NCBI RefSeq assembly: GCF_900110835.1
Contig: NZ_FOJG01000001.1
Coordinates: 2,573,499 to 2,637,498, forward strand
Length of the DNA stretch: 64,000 nucleotides
Direction: 5' to 3'
From: Chitinophaga arvensicola
Lineage (GTDB): Bacteria; Bacteroidota; Bacteroidia; Chitinophagales; Chitinophagaceae
Shown here piece after piece: positions 25,783 through 34,009 of this stretch. The position numbers and the translations under genes were made by a program. Positions within the stretch are counted from its first letter, which is position 1; each line of letters starts with the position of its first letter. The notes under the pieces were generated by a model. The model did no database searches. It was not told where the DNA came from and was given only the letters and a program-made list of their open reading frames with translations.

Positions 25783-28700
25783 TTAGAATGTCATATTAAA
25801 AGATAATGACGCCATCCTGCGGGCAGGCCAGCCACCGGTTTCCGGATCGTATCCTCTCCATTTTTTGTCGAAGGCGATCAGGAATGGATTAGTCAGACTG
25901 GCAGATGTGCTCAAACGTTTTACATGTAAAGCTTTCAGCAGTTCTGGCTTGAATTCGTAGTTCAGAGACAGTTGGCGGCAACGGATAAATCCTGCGTCAG
26001 CTACCATGATATCCGATTGATTAAACAGGGAGTACGGCGTAACTGACGGTGAGTTCAGACCAGGCAGTTTAATGAGCATGGTGCTGTAATTTCCCGGAGG
26101 GATAGACGGGATATTGGTATTCTTTTCATCTCCTGGTTGTTTCCAGCGGTCGTTCAGCAGTCTTGGCACATTTTGCTCCGGTGTGGGAGCGCCTGTGTTG
26201 TTGTAGTATACCGGTATTCTTTTCTGGTTGCCGAATGCGGTGGCAAACTGTGCATACAGGGAGAAATTCTTATACCGGAACATGGTATTGAAACCTCCGG
26301 AAAAGTCAGGCTCCAGTTTACCTGATTTTACGAGATAATCCAGGTCGTTGGCGGTTGTTTTGATATCCAGTTTATTGAAAGTAGGACGTCCGTTTGTTTT
26401 GTCGAGACCAGCAAATGAATAGGAGTAGAAGGTAGAATAAGCCTGTCCGTTTACAATGGCGGAACCAGCCAGGTAGTCGTCCAGTGTGTTGATCCTTTGG
26501 TTTTGTTCTACCCTGTTGATGGCCTTTCCACCGTTTACAGAAAACTGCCAGGTGAAATTCTGGGTCCGGATCGGAATAACGCTGATCATCAGGTCGTAGC
26601 CGGAGTTTTCCATCAGGGATCCGAATACGGTAGCGGAGTTCATACCGGTTTCAAGTGGCACCTGCCTGGAGGCCAGTACGTTACTGCTTTTCTTAAACCA
26701 GTTGGCAGTAGCGCTCAGGCGGCCGTTCCACATGGAATAGTCCAGTCCGAGGTTCCAGGTTTTTGTTTTTTCCCAGCCCAGATCCGGGTAAGGCAGTGAT
26801 TTGATACTGAGTATATATTGTTTGTACAGGTTGCTCAGACCGCCATCGGAGGCAATCAGGTAAGGAGATACAGCTTCCACTGCGTTTCCCTGGTAGCCAT
26901 AGGAAGCGGATAAGTTAAATGAATTGAGCCATTTTACGGAGCTCAGAAATTTTTCGTTGGCTATGTTCCATCTCACACCGGCAGACCAGGTAGGCTGGAA
27001 GCGTTTGTTCTGATCCTGGCCAAAACGGTTGGAAGCGTCGAGTCTTCCGTTAAAGTTGACAATATAGCGGGAGTCAAATGCATATACTGCGGTGAAGTAT
27101 TCACTGAGGTAGTTGCTCTCCTGGTTTACGATACGGGAGTTGATACGCATGTCTTCATACAGGTTACCGGTGGTACCCGCGATCACTGCAGGATTGGCAG
27201 GCACAGGTGCATAGCTTTCACCCCTGTAACGGAGATAGCCATACTGTGTATTGGCATTACCTTGCGACAGGGAGGATCTTGCTTCAATACCACCCTGGAG
27301 CGTCATGGAGTGACGCTGCTGGAACAGGTGGTTGTACACGAGGCTGTTCCGGAAGGTATAACCTTTATTGGTGGCATTTTCCAGTTGTGCGAGGCCACCG
27401 AAAGGCAGCTTGCTGGCCTGTTCTTCGATAGAGTTGGGTAATACGGAACCAAATTCATATCCTCTTTTCTGTGTGATGAAGTAGGATAATTCAGTAGCAT
27501 ATGACTTTACATTCGAAGAAGCGGTATTATAGGATAAGAGACCCTGGTATTCCAGTCCTCTCAGTAGTTTCAATTGTACATCCACTGTAGAGGAGAGGGT
27601 GGTAGTGGTGTTTTTACTACCGGTGTTGTTCAGCTCATTCTGAATATTGTACAGGTAGGTATTTTTACCGATAATGGCGTTGCTGCTTTCTCCTCTTTTG
27701 GAATGATAAAAGAGAGAGCCATCATCGTTATACATCGGGATGGTTCTGGCGGTGTTGTAGGCATAATCAAATGGATTTACGCCATAGGCAAAACCGTCTG
27801 TTTCGCGGATACTTCCATTCAACAATACGTTCACCGTTAAACGGTTACCAAAACGCAGGCTGGTATTGGAGGCAGCGGAAAAAGTACTGAGGTCATTTCC
27901 TTTCGCTTCGCCTTTCTGCTGTTGCATGTTAAAAGAGGTACGGTTGGAAATTTTATCTGTTCCGCCTGTGATGCTTACGCTATGGTTCTGGTTGAAGCTG
28001 TTACGGAAAAGTAATTTGAACCAGTCGGTGTTCTGATTTTCCAGTTTCCGGTATTTCTGCTGGTAGGTAGCGTAGTCGATCTGTTTGTTCTGCAGCTGTT
28101 GAATCAGGCCACCATAACCGATGGGCAGAATGTCTGACGTATAGCTTTCGCGACTTTGATATATGTCTTTGGAAAACTGCATCAGCTCCTGGGAGTTCAT
28201 CAGGTCAAACATGCCATAGGTAGGCCTTTGACCAACCGAAAGGTTGGAGGTATAGGAAACGGACAACTGGCCGGCTTTGGCTTTCTTGGTAGTCAGTACA
28301 ATAACACCGTTGGCCGCCTGTGAACCATAGATCGCCGTAGCGGAAGCATCTTTCAATACGGTGATGGTTTCAATGTCGTTTGGATTCAGCCAGGAAATAG
28401 CGTTGGAGGCAATCAACCGGAGTTCGGTCATATCGCCTGCCAGGGAACCGTTTCCATTTGGAATAGGCAGTGGATCACGTTGGATGATACCATCTACCAC
28501 CCATACCGGTTCCTGGTTACCCAGGATGGTGGAAGTACCACGGATACGGATTTTAGGGGTAGAACCCACCTGGCCGGATTGTGTGATCACAGACATGCCC
28601 GGTACCACACCCTGCAGCATCTGGTCGATGCTGGTTTCGCCGGCTACCTTGATATCATCGGCTTTTACGGTGAAAATGGAACCTACATAGTTCTTTTTAT

Positions 28701-29442
28701 TCATATTCATGTACCCGGTTACCACCACGTCGGTCATTTCCAGATCGCGTTTGTACAGGGTGATATTCATCACCAGGTTGTTGCCGTCGGATACCATCAG
28801 TGACCTGGACTGTGCTTTGTCGGGCGTAAAGGCGCTGTAGCCATTGTCGCTTTTCCGCACCACCACTTCCAGGGTTTCGTAGCCCAGCATGGAGATCAGG
28901 AGCACGGTATTTTCCGGCAGGTGATTGAAGTAAAAGGAACCATTCGCCAGTGTAATAGTACCATTCACGGTGTTTTTGATACGAACGGATACACCAGGCA
29001 GCGGTTCACCTGTAACCGACCTCACCATACCGGTAATGGAGTTGGGAGGGGCCGGAACAGCGCTGGTAGCCTTACGGGACAGTACGATGGTTTTGTCTTT
29101 GATCAGGTAAGTTACCGGCATGTCTTTCAGAACAATGTCCAGCAAGTCTTTCAACGGCATGTTGTTCGCAGACAGGGATACGCTGCGGGCATCGTTGATG
29201 GTATTGGTGTTGCTGAAAACGACGTACCCGGTTTGCTGTTTAATCTCAGCAAAAACTTTTTTAATAGGTATAGTTGTACCCGATAGCGTAACGTTTTGTG
29301 CATTTCCGGAGGCGCTTGCCTGCAAAATGGCGACAGTTAATAATACGGCGGTTAGTCTCATTGCCCGATAGATTTTGGTTAGGCGCTTGCATGTTCCCGT
29401 ACGATCGGGAGGCCAATAGCATTTTTTTTGCATAAATTGCAT
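25783..29442 (-). CDS. SusC/RagA-type TonB-dependent receptor with STN signalling domain
   Basis: A 1219-residue receptor. An N-terminal extension and signal peptide (MRLTAVLLTVAILQASASGNAQ, residues 28-49) precede an STN domain (about 50-125: IPIKKVFAEIKQQTGYVVF, MPLKDLLDIVLKDMPVTYLI, KTIVLSR), a CarboxypepD_reg-like domain (about 135-205, GEPLPGVSVRIKN), an extra loop, the TonB-box region MTDVVVTGYMN, the plug (LKDASATAIYGSQAANGVIVLTTKK) and the barrel. The STN domain reaches the periplasm to contact FecR, so this receptor is also a signal transducer for the sigma/FecR pair encoded upstream. A start at 29361 (M28) would remove the extension, but such extensions are usual in Chitinophagaceae STN receptors. 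FecR lies 177 bases upstream with a hairpin between. Confidence 0.95.
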   Translation of the reverse strand: MQFMQKKCYWPPDRTGTCKRLTKIYRAMRLTAVLLTVAILQASASGNAQNVTLSGTTIPIKKVFAEIKQQTGYVVFSNTNTINDARSVSLSANNMPLKDLLDIVLKDMPVTYLIKDKTIVLSRKATSAVPAPPNSITGMVRSVTGEPLPGVSVRIKNTVNGTITLANGSFYFNHLPENTVLLISMLGYETLEVVVRKSDNGYSAFTPDKAQSRSLMVSDGNNLVMNITLYKRDLEMTDVVVTGYMNMNKKNYVGSIFTVKADDIKVAGETSIDQMLQGVVPGMSVITQSGQVGSTPKIRIRGTSTILGNQEPVWVVDGIIQRDPLPIPNGNGSLAGDMTELRLIASNAISWLNPNDIETITVLKDASATAIYGSQAANGVIVLTTKKAKAGQLSVSYTSNLSVGQRPTYGMFDLMNSQELMQFSKDIYQSRESYTSDILPIGYGGLIQQLQNKQIDYATYQQKYRKLENQNTDWFKLLFRNSFNQNHSVSITGGTDKISNRTSFNMQQQKGEAKGNDLSTFSAASNTSLRFGNRLTVNVLLNGSIRETDGFAYGVNPFDYAYNTARTIPMYNDDGSLFYHSKRGESSNAIIGKNTYLYNIQNELNNTGSKNTTTTLSSTVDVQLKLLRGLEYQGLLSYNTASSNVKSYATELSYFITQKRGYEFGSVLPNSIEEQASKLPFGGLAQLENATNKGYTFRNSLVYNHLFQQRHSMTLQGGIEARSSLSQGNANTQYGYLRYRGESYAPVPANPAVIAGTTGNLYEDMRINSRIVNQESNYLSEYFTAVYAFDSRYIVNFNGRLDASNRFGQDQNKRFQPTWSAGVRWNIANEKFLSSVKWLNSFNLSASYGYQGNAVEAVSPYLIASDGGLSNLYKQYILSIKSLPYPDLGWEKTKTWNLGLDYSMWNGRLSATANWFKKSSNVLASRQVPLETGMNSATVFGSLMENSGYDLMISVIPIRTQNFTWQFSVNGGKAINRVEQNQRINTLDDYLAGSAIVNGQAYSTFYSYSFAGLDKTNGRPTFNKLDIKTTANDLDYLVKSGKLEPDFSGGFNTMFRYKNFSLYAQFATAFGNQKRIPVYYNNTGAPTPEQNVPRLLNDRWKQPGDEKNTNIPSIPPGNYSTMLIKLPGLNSPSVTPYSLFNQSDIMVADAGFIRCRQLSLNYEFKPELLKALHVKRLSTSASLTNPFLIAFDKKWRGYDPETGGWPARRMASLSFNMTF

Positions 29443-29507
29443 GAGATTTGGTTGTGAATAAATGTGAATTGCAATAAAACCGTTTAGGAACCAACTGAGT
29501 CCAGTAC

Positions 29508-29534
29508 ACCGTCACGGCCGCAATCCGTGACGGT
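29508..29534. other. Hairpin between FecR and STN-SusC genes
   Basis: A 10-bp perfect stem (ACCGTCACGG with CCGTGACGGT) and 7-base loop, immediately followed on the plus strand by TTTTTTA. It is thus a textbook terminator only in the plus direction, yet both flanking genes are on the minus strand. It may block antisense transcription, or act as a processing/stability element between fecR and susC messages. Confidence 0.6.
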
Positions 29535-29619
29535 TTTTTAATGGTTGGTTACTGTTTATATATAGTTATAGCCGGACTGATTTTACAGCCCATCTTTCTT
29601 GTATTCCGGTGTGGTGTTG

Positions 29620-30846
29620 TTACTTATTTAATACAATCAGTTTACGTCCTTCTACTCTAAAGTCTACTTCTGTCCTTCTTAATATTTCCAGTAGATCTGT
29701 CAATGGGATCTGTCGGCTCATTTCTCCCATGAATTGTATGTTTGGTATACCGTTTTCGTATACCACGTCTATATTATACCAGCGTTCGAGCTGTCGCATT
29801 ACCTCCTCCAGGTTAGCGCCTTCAAAGTTGAACAGGCCATTTTTCCAGGCCATTATTTTTTCAATTTCCGGGTCATTTAAGACCGTTATTTTTTCTTCTG
29901 GTGTATGAACGCCTATAGCGTTGCGGATCACCGCCTGTTGCCCCGGTTTAAGAATAACTCCGGCAGTATGCGTGGGCGATGGTATCCCTACTCTTACGCT
30001 TCCGTTCAGCAAAGTGGTTTGGATGGCGTTTTCATTTTCATAGGCATTTACGTTAAACAACGTGCCCAATACTTCTATAGAAGCTTTATTGTTATTGATA
30101 GTTACGCGGAAAGGAACGTCGACATCTTTTACTACGTCGAAACATACTTCTCCTGAAATTTCCACCCGGCGTTCATTGCCTGTAAAGGTAATAGGGTAGC
30201 GGATGGAGCTGGCTGCGTTTAACCATACGCGGGTACCATCAGGCAAAGTAAGCTGGAACTGGCGCCCTTTAGGCGTGGTCATTTTATTGTATTGTATTTC
30301 TGCTGTATTTTCTCCGGCCCCATCATATACCAGGTTACCATTGGATAACACTACGGAGGTACCGCTCTGGTGAGCCACTACGCCGCTGGCCATACTGTCG
30401 AGTACCACTTCCCGGCCATCTGCCAGGGTAAGAATGGCGCCCTGACTGCCGGGAGCAATGTTCATGGTTTGGGAGGCAACAATAGCAGGCTGCGTTTTTT
30501 TGTTATGTTTCATCCACAGCGAAACGCTTCCCCCGATAAGGAAGGCGGCAGCAGCTGCCCAGCCCCATTTACGTAAGAAATGAATGCGGTGAACCTGCGG
30601 CGCAGACGGCATCCCGAATTCGGGAATCTGCGCACTGATTTTTCGGGAAATCCTGTCGGTATCGTAAGCATAGAACCGCTTTACATTCGCTCTCAGTTGC
30701 TGCCGGTCGGTGATGGCAGCAAAAAGATCGCGGTTGTTACCGGATGCGTTGACCCACTCCTCTAATGCGATACGTTCCTCGTCATTCAGGCTGTCGTCCA
30801 GGTATTTGCCGATCAATCCGGCTATGTGGTGATTGTTCTCCGTCAT
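29620..30846 (-). CDS. FecR-family anti-sigma factor
   Basis: A 408-residue single-pass inner-membrane protein. The cytoplasmic part (1-90) has the FecR N-terminal helices (LIGKYLDDSLNDEERIALEEWVNAS), a TM helix spans about 94-112 (WGWAAAAAFLIGGSVSLW), and the periplasmic part carries the FecR domain (about 120-300, with TPKGRQFQLTLPDGTRVWLNAASSIRYP and VSGEVCFDV-type strands) and a C-terminal DUF4974 domain (about 330-408, ending VDFRVEGRKLIVLNK). It holds the ECF sigma factor encoded 57 bases upstream inactive until the STN domain of the downstream SusC signals substrate binding. It closely resembles the FecR of the divergent locus at 32577-33764. Confidence 0.94.
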   Translation of the reverse strand: MTENNHHIAGLIGKYLDDSLNDEERIALEEWVNASGNNRDLFAAITDRQQLRANVKRFYAYDTDRISRKISAQIPEFGMPSAPQVHRIHFLRKWGWAAAAAFLIGGSVSLWMKHNKKTQPAIVASQTMNIAPGSQGAILTLADGREVVLDSMASGVVAHQSGTSVVLSNGNLVYDGAGENTAEIQYNKMTTPKGRQFQLTLPDGTRVWLNAASSIRYPITFTGNERRVEISGEVCFDVVKDVDVPFRVTINNNKASIEVLGTLFNVNAYENENAIQTTLLNGSVRVGIPSPTHTAGVILKPGQQAVIRNAIGVHTPEEKITVLNDPEIEKIMAWKNGLFNFEGANLEEVMRQLERWYNIDVVYENGIPNIQFMGEMSRQIPLTDLLEILRRTEVDFRVEGRKLIVLNK

Positions 30847-30903
30847 GCTATACTACTAAAACAACTAACTCTTCTTTTTATACCGGTCTTCCTCAAAAAA
30901 ATT

Positions 30904-31506
30904 TCAACGTTGTAGGATAGCTAACATGTAAACGAGCATGGGTAAGGAAAGCAGCTCGTTTTTTATAAGGGCGGTACGCAATAATGCCACGCCTTTTGCC
31001 TTTTGATTTAATACTGTCTGATAGGCCATCTGCAGTTCGGCCGCAATTTCAGGGGCGGTTTTTCCGTCTACCACCGACAAACGCACTACCTGCCGGCATT
31101 GTGGCGGCAGTTTTTCAATTTCCAGGGAAATGAGCTGCATGACTTCCGTCTTGATATAAGCATTTTCCACATCTATGGAAAAGCGTTCAGCGCCCATTTC
31201 TATTGAATGGTGAACGTCGTCGTGCCGTTTTTGTGCCTTGAGGTAATTGAGCGCCGCGTTTTTGGCGGCAGTAAAGAGGAAAGACTTTAACTGGCCCAGG
31301 GAAGGGAAATCTTCCTTTCTTTGAAATGCGTTGATAAAACACTCCGAAACAATGTCTTCCGCTGCCATGGTATCCATGATCAACTGCTCTGTGAAAAAAC
31401 AGAGCGGCCGCTGGAACAAGGCATACACCTGATGCAGTGCTTTGCGCTCCCCCTGCTGAAAATAATCAATCAGCTCAATTTCCTCGTATGCTTCGTTCAA
31501 TGACAA
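30904..31506 (-). CDS. ECF RNA polymerase sigma-70 factor
   Basis: A 200-residue ECF sigma factor. Region 2 spans about 25-95 (YALFQRPLCFFTEQL, AEDIVSECFINAFQR, LKSFLFTAAKNAALNYLKAQKR) and region 4 about 125-185 (LEIEKLPPQCRQVVRLSVVDGKTAPEIAAELQMAYQTVLNQKAKG). The tail after region 4 (LPMLVYMLAIL) is hydrophobic, a common end in Bacteroidota FecI-like factors. It is controlled by the FecR encoded next and should direct transcription of the SusC/SusD/lipoprotein genes downstream. Its start faces that of another ECF sigma gene across 293 bases. Confidence 0.93.
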   Translation of the reverse strand: MSLNEAYEEIELIDYFQQGERKALHQVYALFQRPLCFFTEQLIMDTMAAEDIVSECFINAFQRKEDFPSLGQLKSFLFTAAKNAALNYLKAQKRHDDVHHSIEMGAERFSIDVENAYIKTEVMQLISLEIEKLPPQCRQVVRLSVVDGKTAPEIAAELQMAYQTVLNQKAKGVALLRTALIKNELLSLPMLVYMLAILQR

Positions 31507-31799
31507 TGCCTGGTTTTAGGTTCTGTTGGAAGCACAAACTATAGCAAAATTTTCAAAAGTTAAAATGCCATTGCTTAAATCGTTGAAAATTAGTGCTTTA
31601 TGTTTTTTTAAAATGCCGGGGTACTGTATAAAGCCTACCTGATGAGTAGGATGCTGACAGTGGGTTCTATTCATTGTCAATGACAAAGATTCCTGAGCGG
31701 CAGGGAGCAACCGTAACCAACCTGTCTTGTAAGTAGCCCTTACAAAACAACCCGGAAAGAAAAGATTTTATAATTACTTTTAAGGCTATATTAGCTGAA
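31507..31799. promoter_or_regulatory. Shared divergent promoter region of two ECF sigma genes
   Basis: 293 AT-rich bases between two divergent sigma genes. Both promoters must lie here. I see only imperfect -7 boxes: TATAGTTTG (minus, about 31541-31549; one base too many between TA and TTTG) and TACTTTTA (plus, about 31775-31782). A 13-base palindrome TTGTCAATGACAA sits at 31674-31686, and its CAATGACAA half recurs at 31498-31506 over the minus-strand start. No gene is seen in the interval. Confidence 0.4.
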
Positions 31800-32390
31800 A
31801 TGCCAACGAGCTTGCACACCGAAAATGAGTTGGTCCAAAGAGTAGCGGCGGGTAATGAAGCTGCTTATAAAGAATTATTTACACGTTACTGGGACCAGAT
31901 TTATTCCACTGCACTGATGTTTACCAAATCGCCGGAAATGTCCGAAGATATGGCACAGGAAGTATTTGCGCGGATCTGGGTAAAGCGGGAGAAGTTGAAG
32001 GAAGTGGTCCGTTTTGATGATTATCTCTTTATCACTGCCCGCAATTTAATCTTTGACCAGATGCGGCAGAAAGTATTTACCTACGAACATGGGGTATACC
32101 TGACCGAATATTTTAGTGATGCTGATCTCACTCCGGCCGATAATGTAGAATTAAAAGAGATGGAGAAAATTATCCAGCAGGGTATCAGTATCCTTCCTCC
32201 TCAACAACGCACTGCCTTTTGTCTCAGCCGTTTCCAGGGACTTAAACATGAAGAAATTGCCGCACAGATGGGTATTTCCAAAGAAAGCGTGAAAAGTCAC
32301 ATTGTACGGGCCATTGCCAGTTTACGCAAACACCTGGGCGATCATGCAGAACCCATGACGCTTTTTGTATGGATGCTGCTGATGCTGTAG
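31800..32390 (+). CDS. ECF RNA polymerase sigma-70 factor
   Basis: A 196-residue ECF sigma factor. Region 2 is at about 20-90 (YKELFTRYWDQIYSTALMF, EDMAQEVFARIWVKREKL, YLFITARNLIFDQMRQK) and region 4 at about 125-185 (ISILPPQQRTAFCLSRFQGLKHEEIAAQMGISKESVKSHIVRA). A short hydrophobic tail (TLFVWMLLML) ends it. It is the first gene of the plus-strand locus that runs to 45117, and is divergent from another ECF sigma gene. The FecR gene follows after 186 bases, a larger gap than usual, which holds an AATTGT/ACAATT repeat (32532-32550) and could contain a second promoter. Confidence 0.93.
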   Translation: MPTSLHTENELVQRVAAGNEAAYKELFTRYWDQIYSTALMFTKSPEMSEDMAQEVFARIWVKREKLKEVVRFDDYLFITARNLIFDQMRQKVFTYEHGVYLTEYFSDADLTPADNVELKEMEKIIQQGISILPPQQRTAFCLSRFQGLKHEEIAAQMGISKESVKSHIVRAIASLRKHLGDHAEPMTLFVWMLLML

Positions 32391-32576
32391 ATTCACAGGC
32401 TGGTGGTCTGTTTTGTAGCATTGCTGAACGCCCCGTCCCGAAGTAATAAAAAAATATTTTTTTTCCACTGCTCCCTGTTTCCTCCATTTTACGTCTTTAT
32501 ACTGATAAGGGTATTTTTTGCGTAAAATTACAATTGTCAAATGTACAATTATTAACAAGGGCGCAATTCTATAATA

Positions 32577-33764
32577 ATGGCTATGACACCGGATTTTGAA
32601 CAATTATTAACACGTTTCCTGGACGGAACTCTTTCCCCGGAAGAAGTACCCTTTTTCCTGGAAAGCGGAAATAAGCCAGCCAACCAGGAAGTGCTGCGTC
32701 AGGTGTTGATGGAGAAACTCCAGGGAAAAGCCTATACCGGATTATCCAATCCCGCCGATATTCACCAGCTGTTTGCGCAGATGATGGAAAGAGCGCAACC
32801 AGTCATCATTCCATTATCCAGGTACCAGCGCTATCGCCGCTGGGGCAGTGTGGCCGCTGCTGTGGTGCTGATCACGGCCGGCACGGCTTTCTTCCGGTGG
32901 CAGCAACATCACCGGAAAACGCCTGCACCGGCGCCCATTGTCGCAGCTGTGAAAAATACAGTGACCCCGGGTGGCAACAAAGCCATGCTTACCTTGTCAA
33001 ATGGTACCACCATCCTGCTGGATAGCGCTGCTAACGGTACTTTGGCTATGCAAGGCAGCACCAGTGTCGTAAAACTTACGAATGGTCAGCTATCCTACCA
33101 GGGCAATGGCGTGGCCACCGCCGGTGAACTATTATATAATACTATGAGCACACCCCGGGGCGGACAATACCAGGTAACCCTCCCGGACGGCACGCGTGTA
33201 TGGCTCAATGCTTCATCTTCCATCAGCTATCCTACTGCCTTCCCCGGCAGGGAAAGAAAAGTAACGGTGAAAGGAGAAGCCTATTTCGAAGTGGCACATA
33301 ACGCACAACAACCTTTTAAAGTAGTGGTCAACGGCGTCGCAGTAGACGTATTGGGCACCCACTTTAATGTAAACGGATACGGTGATGAAGCCGCTACCAG
33401 GATTACCCTGCTGGAAGGGTCAGTAAAAATATCCAAAGGTCTCACTTCCGCCATGCTGAAACCCGGCCAGCAGGCACTGGTAGCCGGAAACGACAACATA
33501 CAGTTCAACAACGGCGTGGAAGTGGAAGAAGCCGTGGCCTGGAAAAACGGCCTGTTCTGGTTTAACGGCGTAGACCTCCCCGGCATTATGCGCCAGCTTT
33601 CGAGGTGGTATGATATTGAGGTGGAATATGAAGGCGCCATTCCACAACGACATTTCACCGGGCACGTATTCCGGGATCTTAGTTTAACGGAAGTATTGAA
33701 AATATTAGAATTAAGCCACGTTCATTTCAGATTAGAAGGGAGAAAACTGATAGTAACACCATAA
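32577..33764 (+). CDS. FecR-family anti-sigma factor
   Basis: A 395-residue membrane anti-sigma factor: N-terminal cytoplasmic helices (FEQLLTRFLDGTLSPEEVPFFLES), one TM helix (about 90-107, SVAAAVVLITAGTAFF), a periplasmic FecR domain (about 130-295, with STPRGGQYQVTLPDGTRVWLNASSSISYP and GEAYFEVAHNAQQPF) and a C-terminal DUF4974 domain (LSLTEVLKILELSHVHFRLEGRKLIVTP). ATG at 32577 or 32583 could both be used; the difference is two residues. It should sequester the ECF factor encoded upstream and receive the signal from the STN domain of the SusC encoded next. Confidence 0.94.
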   Translation: MAMTPDFEQLLTRFLDGTLSPEEVPFFLESGNKPANQEVLRQVLMEKLQGKAYTGLSNPADIHQLFAQMMERAQPVIIPLSRYQRYRRWGSVAAAVVLITAGTAFFRWQQHHRKTPAPAPIVAAVKNTVTPGGNKAMLTLSNGTTILLDSAANGTLAMQGSTSVVKLTNGQLSYQGNGVATAGELLYNTMSTPRGGQYQVTLPDGTRVWLNASSSISYPTAFPGRERKVTVKGEAYFEVAHNAQQPFKVVVNGVAVDVLGTHFNVNGYGDEAATRITLLEGSVKISKGLTSAMLKPGQQALVAGNDNIQFNNGVEVEEAVAWKNGLFWFNGVDLPGIMRQLSRWYDIEVEYEGAIPQRHFTGHVFRDLSLTEVLKILELSHVHFRLEGRKLIVTP

Positions 33765-34009
33765 TAATCATCCCGGCAAAAGTAGAATAGTAAGCCGTTT
33801 TATTTCATCAGCTGAAACAACAGGACAGCCGTGTTCGCGACACATCCCTGCCCAAACGTTTCAGACCCGCCTTGTATAAGAATAAGGGGGATGGAGATTC
33901 CTTTACTTATGTTTTATTAAAACAGTCCAACGTTATGTTTTTACACATCTTCTATCAACAAAAAAACAGTACTACCTCTCGCAAATGGTGCTGTTCCGGC
34001 CGTAAAAAA

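Noticed and set aside
31498..31686. The repeated CAATGACAA as direct repeats of a mobile element
   Set aside because: Only nine bases, no transposase, no flanking inverted ends; kept only as a possible regulatory half-site.
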